A DNA stretch of 64,000 nucleotides, taken from assembly GCA_961205875.1 (NCBI GenBank), contig OY540810.1:2852001-2916000 (forward strand). The letters are read 5' to 3'. The stretch is from Sialis fuliginosa. Its lineage: Eukaryota; Arthropoda; Insecta; Megaloptera; Sialidae. Shown one piece after another: positions 1-11,600 of the stretch. The first letter of the stretch is position 1. Each line of letters starts with the position of its first letter. Below the pieces are notes generated by a model. It was not told where the DNA came from. It saw nothing but the letters and a program-made list of their open reading frames with translations, and did not search any database. The position numbers and the translations under genes were made by a program.

Positions 1-350
1 TTATGACGATGAAATCATTTATTTCGATAAGGATTAATGTTTTGCAGGTCATAAGTCCATGTAAACAAAACCCAAATATTTTATGTTTTTTTTGTAACAT
101 AAAAGCAGTCATTGTGGCTTAAATATAAAAGTTAGACATATCGTGTCGCTGACTTAATTGTAGAACTTTTGATTCTACACAATTCTTTAATACATTATTT
201 TGTTCTATATTGAACGGTTTAGGCAGCGTATTACAAAACAGCGCGCCGACGGCAAAATTTTTTCCGACTTGATTTACTATTATCGTCACTGCTTTGTTGT
301 TATGTTACCTAACGTAAAAAAATATAGCCTATAACCTGGCCAGAGAACGT

Positions 351-387
<37 letters not shown>

Positions 388-411
388 GAGACGTTGAGCT
401 TTATATATATT
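1..411 (+). repeat. Interspersed repeat, truncated copy (microsatellite-tailed family)
   Basis: Bases 1-411 closely match 38053-38475, including the shared GACGATGAAATCATTTATTT-like start, the GGCCAGAGAACGTAC block and the ending CGTTGAGCTTTATATA. A (GACA)n run occupies roughly 354-388. A third partial match lies at 49440-49525. The fuller copy begins near 37648 with CTAGCTGGGCCCGCG and TCGCTCGCGTGG, so this copy lacks its left part or continues outside the window. The superfamily is not identified. Confidence 0.7.
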
Positions 412-956
412 AAGGATTACTACTTCAGTTGCCTCCCCCCCCTGGGTTCATTCTAACACTGATTGGATGTATTTATAAAAGTTAATACTCCAAAGTTTGT
501 CTTATTTAATACCATAAAATCGAATGATACAAAACGTAATTAGTAGATATTATGATCACCGTTAACTTTACTGTTTTATAGTAATGATTACAAAGTGCTT
601 GGCGCGGGCGAAATTATTAATTAATTATATTTTGCATCGATTTTCGCAACGAGACTTACGTTATCCATTAAGCTAAGAGTGCTCTACGTGATAAAATTTT
701 ATTTACACTTAATTAACGATTGCAAATTACTCTTCAGCCGCTATATAGGGCAAAACTGACTCACAACAAACGTTGTCATGGCAACAAAACATATACAAAA
801 CAGTAATGGACATAGTTTGTATACCTGGTCAGATATCGAATCGACAACATCAAAAATGTGAAGGGGGCGCAAGTGCGGGTTTTTTGTCATCGCTTAAGCA
901 AACAAAAATACATATTTTTGTTTTATTATAGGTATTTTTTTTTTGGCCAACACTTA
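412..956. other. RPGR upstream region, no gene seen
   Basis: No coding potential is visible. The stretch holds the X-box-like palindrome at 772-785 (listed separately) and otherwise AT-rich unique sequence. It may contain the distal promoter or an untranslated first exon of the RPGR homologue, but no convincing donor site was found. Confidence 0.4.
772..785. promoter_or_regulatory. RFX X-box-like palindrome
   Basis: GTTGTCATGGCAAC differs by one base from the canonical RFX site GTTGCCATGGCAAC. X-boxes mark promoters of ciliary genes in worms, flies and vertebrates, and the next gene downstream is a homologue of the ciliary protein RPGR. The site lies about 1.84 kb before the RPGR start codon, but two transposable elements (957-1482 and 1715-2368) fill about 1.2 kb of that gap. 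The role is inferred; the motif is seen. Confidence 0.5.
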
Positions 957-1482
957 AAATCCTTGTCACATGCATAACTCATGAACCACTGAACCGATAT
1001 TATTGAAACTTGGTCGGATGGTTGGGTCTGGCTTGAGGACGGTCCCATTTCAAAAACCTCAAAAAAAAAAATTTTTTAAGATATCTCAAGAACGACACAT
1101 GTTACGTGAAAATTTTATAGAATATTTTTTGTAGAGCATTAAGTTTCCTATAATATGGGTCTACAACATTTGTTTTAAAATATTCCCTCACAAAGATTTA
1201 TCTCAATTTATTTTTAAAATTCTTGTTTTGTTTTTCTAAATTGATATTTGCTTGGATATATTAAATGTCATTTTGACATTTGCATAAATTTAGATTTAGA
1301 AACTGTCAAAAAATTAAGAATATATGAAAAAATATTCAGGTGCGTTTAAAGAAAAATTTCGAACTCACATTGTTTGTAAAATTGTATAAAAATTAAATGG
1401 TTAACCAATTCCAGGCAATTTATATAAACACTATTGGTGAATTTAGCACGAGGAAGCACTGTGCATTTACTTGGCAGATGTT
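957..1482 (-). mobile_element. CATCTGCC/GCTTCCTCG family element, truncated
   Basis: This is a reverse-orientation copy of the family whose complete members lie at 2744-3446 and 42114-42851. It ends in the conserved terminus TTTACTTGGCAGATG and lacks the opposite hairpin end. The interior carries the shared ATTATTGAAACTTGGTCGGATGG, TAGAATATTTTTTGTAGAGC and TTAAATGTCATTTTGACATT blocks. It lies upstream of the RPGR coding start. Confidence 0.75.
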
Positions 1483-1714
1483 TTCTCGTGTTATCGATTT
1501 TCAGTATCAGCCAATAATAATTTAACCCAAGGATTTATGGTGTAACCGGGCCATTTAATTTTTATCTTGTCTTTTGTCTTTCTTCTAATGTTTACACCAA
1601 AAAGACAAAACAGCAACACGATGTTTTTCTGACAAAATGGCAACAAACCCTATACATTTTTATTGCTATTTTCATAAACAAATTATGAACAAATTATTTT
1701 ATAAACACCGTATA

Positions 1715-2368
1715 AGGCCCAGTTTCTCAATATGAGTTTAAACTCCATGTCCCAGTTAAACTAAAGTTTAAACAAAATATGTGTTTCTCAATGTCCAGTT
1801 AAAAATTATTAAGATTAACTTTTAACTGACGGATGAACTGTCAGTTTGAAATTAATTTTAGGTTAATCTTAAGTTTTACTTTATAATATCACAATTTGTT
1901 GTGATTTTATCATGAAATAACATAGTATAACTAAATAATTATAATTATTTAGTTATGCTACTGCAATTATTGTGTTTTTATAATTATTTAATGATAAAAT
2001 AATAAGAAATTGTGCTATTATATTAGTTAAACCTCATGTGAAGTTTAACTAAAAAAGTTAAACCTCACATGAGGTTTAACTTTATAATAGCACAATTTGT
2101 TATGATTTTATCATTAAATAACATAGTATAACTAAATAATTATAATTATTTAGTTATACTAGTGCAATAATTGTATATATATAGTATTACAAAATAAAGT
2201 ACAGTTAATATTTAGATTAATGTAACAAAAAAGCTCTACTGCGCATGCGCAAGAGTTAAACTTATATTGAGAAACTGAATTGGTTTAAACTAGACATTAT
2301 GTGGAGTTTAAACCTCAGGTGAAGTTTAACGTAATCTGAAGTTAAACTTATATTGAGAAACTGGGCCT
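1715..2368. mobile_element. TA-flanked MITE (AGGCCCAGTTTCTCAATAT termini)
   Basis: Terminal inverted repeats AGGCCCAGTTTCTCAATAT and ATATTGAGAAACTGGGCCT are each flanked by TA, as expected for Tc1/mariner-type insertion. Inside, a block of about 95 bp with the palindrome TAACTAAATAATTATAATTA occurs twice (about 1882-1975 and 2072-2175), so the core is a tandem duplication. There is no coding capacity. It lies just upstream of the RPGR start codon and may have displaced the promoter. Confidence 0.75.
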
Positions 2369-2626
2369 TACTGTTTTGTCTTTTTGGTGTAAACGAACCA
2401 CGACGTATTCAACTCGCTACTTGAACCTAATTTGAAACTCCATCAAGTTGTTATGATCTGTACAATGGGGTTACTTTTACACGACAGTTTGTTGAAAGGG
2501 GTTCAATGTGTTAGATCGAAATATTTTCCACGCAAATTTGTTTATAAACAAACATGTTTGACTGTTTTTAAAATAACACTTAAGAGCTTGTGAATAATAT
2601 AAAGTTACGTTCTAAATTTGTGGATA
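2369..2626 (+). promoter_or_regulatory. Immediate upstream region of RPGR
   Basis: This is the 258-base interval between the TA-flanked MITE and the RPGR ATG. It should hold 5' UTR and perhaps the core promoter. No clear TATA box or initiator stands out. The context before the ATG is GGATAATGG, with purine at -3 (A) and G at +4, which is acceptable for initiation. Confidence 0.35.
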
Positions 2627-5600
2627 ATGGAAGACTTTGAAGTTCCAGGTAGGATTTTAGAAAATAATTTTTAAAATTATTATTATTTTTTATTTTCATG
2701 AAATGTGTGTTTTAATAAAGCAGATATATTGTATAGTTAAATAAACATCTGCCAAGTAAATGCACAGTGCTTCTTCGTGCTAAATTCACCAAAGGTAGTT
2801 AATTATTCAACAATTTAAATAAAAACCGATAGTGTTTAGCTAAATTGCCTGGAATTGGTTAACCATTTTATTTTTATACAATTTTACTAAAAAATATTAG
2901 TTCAAAAATTTTCTTAAATTATTTTTTCATATATTTTTAATTTTTTGACAATTTCAATCTAAATCTAAATTTATGCAAACGTCAAAATGACATTCTAAAC
3001 GTCAAAATGATATTTAAAACGCCAAAATGATATTTAAAACGTCAAAATGACATTTAATATGTCCAAGCAAATATCAATTTAGAAAAACAAAAAAAGAATT
3101 TTTAAAATAAATTTTACAACAAACGTTGTAGACCTATAAAATTTTCACGTAACATTTGTCGTTCTTGAAAAAAATAAAAATTTTGGGATGTCACCCCTCC
3201 CCCTTATACACGATTTTGAAATGGAACTGTCCTCAAGCCAGTGGTTCATGAGTTATGCGTGTGACAAGGATTTAGGGAACAAACACATACACGGACGGAC
3301 AGACAGACAGATACAGAACGAAAAGTGTTTGTCTTGACGTGAAACAGAAAGATCAATTTAAAATTTTGAAATTGGAGAACATTTTTTTTGTCTCAATTTG
3401 AAACGATCACAAATCTTCTCGTATCTTCAATATTGCGAGGAAGCAAAATTCATTTTAATGTCAATATTTAATTTATAGTTACGTAATATCGCCTGTTGAG
3501 TCATGATTAATAAAATTACAGAAAAGATTCTAGTACCAGTCTTGATCGTTTTAAAAGCAAGGTATACTATTATTTTTTGGGATTGATGGGCTTATTTTTT
3601 TGTATTTCTTATGAACTCATGTTACTTTATATTATTAAATCAATTTAATTACAAAAGTCCGCAAAAAATGTTCATGTTTTTTCTCCAGTAATGGATAAAG
3701 TAAAACCAGTAATTGGCACTCAGTGATGGACACTTGCTAATGATTATGATAAGTATTACGACCCAGAAGTGAAATAAAGAATCGTCAAATTTGAAAGAAT
3801 GTAAAGCAGTTGCTATGATAATATAATTATAATTAAATAGATTATACTAATAATTAGTTTAAATGTCCACCATTTTGACACCTATTGGCCGATTGTCATC
3901 AAATCGCGCTGTAAGACAGTTAAATGTATATAGATTAATATTCAGAAATGGTAGTAATCAAATATCAACAAATATTTATTTAATTAATTAAACAAGTGCC
4001 TTAACTTGAAACAGAAAGATCAAGTTAAAATTTTTTAATCGGAGGACAATTTTTTTTCTCATTTTAAAACGATCACATAGCTTCTTGTATCTTCGATATT
4101 GCGAGGAAGCAAAAGTTACATTTCAATACATCTCTGAAATTTGACATTCGGTTGTTTTTTCTGATAACACCATTATTCATCCCGGAAGAAAAGTCTGATA
4201 TTTTGCCCATTTCACCGATCTTCTAGCTCCAATAATAATAAAGTTAGCAATGATCACTCTGTTCCTATCTTGTATAGTATTTTATATATTTTCTTTAATG
4301 ATTGGTGGCCTAATTTTGTGAAAGCTATAAATAGTTTTAATCAGATAAGTTATTATATTCAATCTGATACATTTGAAATATACTGTATATAAGGTACTGG
4401 CACCAGTTATGGATAATACCCCAGTGTTGCACACTTGTTTAATTAAATTAACTAAATTAAAAATATTTGTTGATATTTGATCAAGTCTATACCCAAAGCC
4501 GTCTATACAGATTATTATAAACACAATCATACTATGAATAAATTTTCATTATTTTATGACTAAACGCTTCGACAGATTTTGATAAAAAACTACCAAACAG
4601 TAAAGGGTTATTATTATGATATATGATAAAAAATTCAAAATGATTGACCGTTTTGTTTTTGAAATATAATTAAATTTCAAATATGAAACGGTCAATCATT
4701 TTGTTTTTGAAATACAAGGTCAATCATTTGGAATTTTTTATCACATATCAGAATAATAAACCTTTATTGTTTGATAGTTTTTTATCAAAATCTATCGAAG
4801 TTTTAGTCATGAAAATGGACATAATACGAACTTGATATAGCGGATACGTACAAAATTGATGACAATTATCTCGAGTTTAAAACGGTCGATCTCTTTAAAA
4901 TTTCACGATTGGATAGATATCATTATTCTTTTTATGCCCTGATTTTTTTTTAAATTCTATCGAAATGACGTTTGCACGAGAACTACCTTAATAAAGAGGT
5001 ACTTGTTTTATTAGTAATATATAAAAATCTTTGCTTTTAAAGCGGCCAAGACTGGTGCCAGTACCTTCTGCAGTTATGCCACCAATTGTGTTATTATCGA
5101 AAAGCTTTCATTACTTCATAACAAAGCACCGTGAAAAAACAAAGATCGATATGACTTTCTTCGACTGAGAGTTCATGAACTTTTAAAATATTTAGCAGAA
5201 AAGTAGAACAACTCAATGCTGGACTTACCGTCCACGAATACGCATGTGATTAAATATTTAAGATCCAGTCGATAGTGTAATCATTTTATCGATTGTACGA
5301 AATAATCTGAATGTCACGAACATAATCAAATATTTAATAGAAAATTGTATCTTTTGTTTTGTTTTAATAACCAAACTTCGTTTTTACCTTGAATAATAAA
5401 TTGATGGTATTGATGAATATCATTTAAGATATTAACCCACTTTTAACTAGTGGTCGAGAAAAAAAGTTTTATAAACTTTGATATTAATTATTCATAAAGT
5501 AAACTAATATCTATGTACTATGGATTTCAGAAGTCGTCTGCCACCGTAAATATCAGAATCGCTTACAACAGATTCGACAATATGAACCCATTTGTGCCCA

Positions 5601-8600
5601 GCAGAGCGCTTTTGTTAAGATTTTGCTTTATTTTAATTCGAATTTAATTTTATATATCCAGATGCACCCCCCTGGAAGAAATTCTGCCGGCGCCCATGTA
5701 ATAATACCATATCTGTACCATGTCTGTAATACTTCACATTAATATAAACCAAATAATATTAGGGAACAAGTTTTTTAATTGATTACATTGCAGGAGGATG
5801 AAAATTATGAGAAAAGTAATTTTAGATAAAAAAATTAAAATTTTGGTATACGGGCGTAGATTGTTGATAACCCAAAAAAGAGATTTTGTGTGAGACAAGT
5901 ATTCACTCGACAGACGCACAGACAGACAGACACGGAACGAAAAGTGTTTATCTTAACCTGAAACGGAAAGATCAATTTAAAATTTTGAAATCGGAGAACA
6001 ATTTTTTTTACCCATTTTAAAACGACCACAAAGCTTTTCGATATTCCGAGGAAGAAAAATGAATATATTGTTTTTGATTTTGTTAATGTTAAAATTTTAT
6101 TTCCAGAATCCGGTGCCGTATACACTTTCGGTAAAAGTCGGTTTGCTGACAATAGACCAAGCCATTTCTTCATTAAAAATGATCCTGTGATTGCAGTAGC
6201 ATGCGGTGATGAACATTCTGTCGTAGTTTGTCGTAAGTATTTAATTAATTGTTACCTCTTGCATACCAAGACCGCAAGACCCCTTACTTACTAGCGAGTT
6301 AGTCGCGCAACTATCGCGTACATTCATTTTACATTGTTTTATAAGTAAATCGCAAAACCCATACACACTGGCGATAGTCGCGTTGCATATAATAGAATGC
6401 CATGACACTATAGTCGCGCTACTAAAAGTCGCCAGTGTCTAAACAGGCTAATAGCCCAATCATTTTAGATTTTTTCACGAAAAAAACTGCCTAGTCGAAA
6501 CTTTTGACACAGTTGTGTGTCCCCGGCGGAGTAGATGATGAAATCACATTCTTGCCCATAAATTAGTTACCGGAAGTGACCGCCATCTTGGATTTTGTGT
6601 TTTTGTCGATTTGAACGCGTATTTTGCATTTCTCGATAAAATGGTTAGTAACAATTTTATAGAGAATTTAATTCTCTACAATCTTTATAAAGTCAATATT
6701 GTTGAAAAAACATTATTTATTTCTAATAATAAGCAAAAACTGTTAAAAATTAGAAGAGTGGCGCAGTTTTTTCAACTTGTATACCATTTTTATTGAAAAT
6801 AAGTGGCACATTTAAATGACAAAGTTGTAGAGGACTCAATTCCCAACAGCTTTTGTACAAACAAATTTTTCGTACGACGTGTAGATGACGGTCGAGAACG
6901 CGCTTAACACAGCTACGATTTTATATGGTTGAGCCTGAATATGGATTATTTTTCAAAAAAAAAAAATAATTTGGCAACACTGTCACTGAATCAAAAAATT
7001 AATAGACGTTAATGTAGAGGTTAAAAAATGACATTGGAAGACATAAAACATTACAGGGTGTTCCATTTAAATTTTGTTTTGTTTTTGTTATAGGGCATAA
7101 ATGGGACAACCTGTATTGTTGAAAATAATTTTACGACGTTGATCTTTTCAAACCAATAATATTATGTACTAAACTTTTTTTTCTATCTCCTACGAGAAGT
7201 GCGCTAAGAAAGCCGGACACACAATTGAACTATCGTGTATTGAACTGTATTGTGTTCAACAGCCCGATTTCCCCCATACCGCTGTGTTGAGCGCGTTCTC
7301 GACCGTCATCTACACGTCGTACGAAAAACTTGTATATACAAAAGCTGTTGAAAATTGAGTCCTCTACAATTTTGTCATTTAAATGTGCCACTTATTTTCA
7401 ATAAAAATGGTATAAAAGTTGAAATAACTGCACCAATCTTCTAATTTTTAACAGTTTTTGCTTATTATTAGAAATAAATAATGTTTTTTCAACAATATTG
7501 ACTTTATAAAGATTGTAGAGAATTAAATTCTCTATAAAATTGTTACTAACCATTTTATCGAGAAATGCAAAATACGCGTTCAAATCGACAAAAACACAAA
7601 ATCCAAGATGGCGGTCACTTCCGGTAACTAATTTATGGGCAAGAATGTGATTTCATCATCTACTCCGCCGGGGACACACAACTGCGTCAAAAGTTTCGAG
7701 TAGGCAGTTTTTTTGTATCTTACATCGAATTTGATCTAAAATGATCGGGCTAAAAGTTTCTGTCAAACAGGAAGTGGATTATAATGGTCAAACAGAACGC
7801 GCAAGTGACGGCGAACCAGGGCAAATTCTTCCTTCATTTAGTAATCATCATGTACATCAGTTCGTCTGACGAAGAAGAATTACTTCTTTTGTTAGCTGTG
7901 AGTTTAGCAGCAAGACGAAAAAGGAAATGGGTATGCCATATTCAATGTAGGCATTCTATATAGTGACTAGGCATTCTACGTTCGAGAGGGTTGTTTTCCG
8001 AGCTAAATACTGAAGCGAAGTCATACAAACAACTACACTACCGCACAAGATCAATCAACTTTTCATCATTATCTTCTCTTTTATTCATTTTGCCATCCAG
8101 TCCACGCGCGAACTCTGTCTTGTCCGCCACGGTAGTCCGCTTTCTGTTTGACCAGGATGATGTAACATTACACGATACAGAGTTCGCCTCCTGTTTGACA
8201 GAACTTTAAGGAGTGCAAGAGTCGATCCAGACTATCGAGCCGATCTCGGTCCGGTCTCGCTCCAGTCAAATATTCAGTAAACTATAACAGAGCGTGATTG
8301 GACCGAGGCCTGAGTGGTACCTATAGTGTGAATGATTTCATTGTTTATTGTTTTTTTTGAATTTGATTGGACCGAGTCCGGCTCGATAGTCTGGATCGAC
8401 CCTTATAAATACTAAATGGGCTTATTGTTAGCCACTGAGTCCCTATGACCATCGTATTACCATATTATTGTATTGTCATCAGAATTGCATAAGTTTGCAA
8501 TGTTTCATATTGATACTTTTTATTTTATTGTAGAGAATGGCCGTGTTTTCACATTCGGTAGTAACGAGTACGGTCAACTGGGCTTAGGACACAATGGTAC

Positions 8601-11600
8601 AGTGAACAAACCAAGCTGTGTGAAAATACTCAAACCAGAGAAAATCGTTCGTGCTACTTGTGGTAGATCCCACACTATTGTAGCAACAGGTAAGACGTAA
8701 ACTATAAACATACTATTTTAATCTGTTAACTTATTTGTGATCGCGAGTATATATATAATATATATACAATAGTACCTATAGGGGGGGATCAAGGGGATCA
8801 ATCCCCCCCCCCCCATGAGTCTACAAAAATTATAAGTTGATCAAAAGAATTTATAATACTACACGAATTTAGTTGCCAGATTTCTAAAATGCTCCGGCTG
8901 GGTAGTCACGGACCGAGGGGGGAGGGTAATTTTTAGGTTGCAGAATTTTTTTTTTTTTAAATATTATTAGAATATTCGTCTTTATGGGCAACTCAAACAT
9001 TTTAATCTCTTTTATATAATATTTTCTTGTATTTTAGTCGATATTTGTATGACGAGTTGAAGTTCACTGCAGGAAATTTCACTAAAAAATTTCGAATTTT
9101 CGATTTCGTTAAAAGTATGTTTATTGTATAGAAAATGACGTGAAAAGTTGAATGCTTCAAACCGCAGGTCTGTATCTCAAAACGTTCTCGAGATATAGCC
9201 TCTCAAAATTTTAGTTTTTTCAAATTTTTTGAGAAAAACGGCCATAACTTTTGAACGCGTAGTCGGAATTGATTTTAGTTGACGGATTTGGAATCAGCGT
9301 GTCAAATTCTATATAATGACATGTATAATACCTTAAAACTCGAGAAAAAAAATTTCACGAAAAATCGAAAAAATTCAAAGGGGTATACCTTAAAAAAATG
9401 TCGATTTTTGGCCAAAATTTTTTTGTCGGATTTTAAAGTATTATACATGTCATTATATAGATTTTGACACGCTGATTTCAAATCCGTCAACTAAAATCAA
9501 TTCCGACTACGCGTTCAAAAGTTATGGCCGTTTTTCTCAAAAAATTTGAAAAAACTAAAATTTTGCGAGGCTATATCTCGAGAACGGTTTGAGATACAGA
9601 CCTGCGGTTTGAAGCATTCAACTTTGCAAGTCATTTTCTATACAATAAACATAATTTTAACGAAATCAAAAATTCGAAATTTTTTAGTGAAATTTCCTGC
9701 AGTGAACTTCAACTCGTCATACAAATATCGACTAAAATACAAGAAAATAAGACGTAGAATGATTTAGTCACTATATAAATATTTATATAAGAATTTAAAA
9801 AAGTAAAAGCTTGAATTTAAGGTGTTTTAAAGTAGCCTATGCCCTTGTTTAAAGTTTTGAGTACGATTTGCATGCAGTTAAATTATTATTGTGGAACTTA
9901 CACTGAATCGTCTATGGACAGGATATTTGTCTGAAATTTTCAGAGAATACTTTTGAAATATTCTACTTTGAGAAAATGTAAAAATGGATTTTTTCAAAAT
10001 TCTAACAGGATCTGCCCCCTTAACAACTTGAACTACATACCTATATGAATAAATTCTACAATTCTACGTATAAAAATTTAAAGAAAATAGATCAGACATA
10101 GATTATTAAATATCTGTTGCGCATAAAAAAAAAGCTATAAATACATTTGATATGTATGTATAATACATATTTTGTGAAACTAAATTTTACCGTGGTCAAT
10201 TGGTATTATTGATTTATTTATAACTGCTATTTATATGCATAATTCGTTTATCTGATCAAACCATCCGGCACTTAAATATAGAATAATAAATAACAATGCT
10301 GGCCACAGAGGTTGCACCCAGGCCACGGCTGTTGGTATATAAGACCCCCCCCCCTCAAAATAAAAATATATGGGAAACATTATTAACATTTCAGAAAACT
10401 GGTTTGATTGAACACAATTTGAAATCAACTATTTGCGACATTTTTTACTGCTTCGTTTGCACTAATTATTAATTTAAATTGAAAATTTAACAAATAAGTT
10501 GAATAGTTAATATCTCAGCTTGGCGCGATCGAGAAAACTCCAGTTTTTTTTTAAATATAGCTTACACCATTATCTTTAAGACTATCTAATGCCCGATGAC
10601 CCTCGAAACCGCCTTCGGCTATTATTAAGAAATTAAAATTGATAAATTAACAAATAAGTTGAATAGTTATTATCTCAGCTTGGCGCGATCGAGGAAACTC
10701 CAGTTTTTTTTTAAATATAGCTTACATCATTATCTTTAAGACTATCTAATGCCCGAAGACCTTCGAGACCGCCTTCGGCTATTATTAAAAAATTTTAATT
10801 GAAAATTTAACAAATAAGTTGAATAGTTAATATGTCAGCTTGGCGCGATTGAGCAGACTCCAGTTTTTTTTAAATATAGCTCCTATCCTTGTCCCATTTC
10901 AAAATCGTGTGTAAGGGAAAGGGGTGACATCCCAAAATATTTATTTTTTCAAGATATCTCAAAAACGACACGTTACGTAGAAAATTTTATAGAATATTTT
11001 TTATAGAGCATTAAATTTCCTATAATATGGGTCTACTACGTTGTTTAGATTTATCTCAATTTATTTTGAAAATTCGTGTTTTGTTTTTCTAAATTGACAT
11101 TGTTTGGATATATTAAATGTCATTTTGACGTTTTAAATGTCATTTTGACATTTGCATAAATTTAGATTTAGATTGAAATTTCCAAAAAATTAAAAATTAT
11201 GAAAAAATAATTAGCACGAGGAAGTACTGTGCATTTACTTGGCAGATTTTTTTTAGATACAAACAAAGTATATACATTTGGAAACAACTCCGATGGTCAA
11301 CTGGGAATCAATGACACTTCTGATAAAAGTACCCCTAGTTTGGTCAAGTCTATAATATTGAATGAAAATGAAAACATTAGTAAAATTGCTGCAGGTTCCA
11401 ATCACAGTGCACTTTTAACAGGTAAATACTTATTTAAATTGTTATTCTTTGATAATTTCAACGATTAGTTGCTTATTACTAGAGGTGTGCCAGAACTCAC
11501 GATGTAGATTTAAAGTGAATATTTTAACGTAACTACTATTATATTATTATTTTTTTATGTTATATTCTCGGGAAAAAATTTTAGATCTGAAGTGATCTCG

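Noticed and set aside
354..388. (GACA)n array as CRISPR-like or regulatory array
   Set aside because: Simple microsatellite inside a dispersed repeat; CRISPR arrays are not expected in a eukaryotic nuclear genome.
6611..7583. Two 61-codon frames encoding almost the same protein on opposite strands (6611-6796 and 7398-7583)
   Set aside because: They are the two arms of one foldback element; identical frames follow from the palindrome and there is no conserved domain.
9279..9490. Overlapping 62-codon frames on both strands
   Set aside because: Mirror images within a palindromic repeat, not genes.
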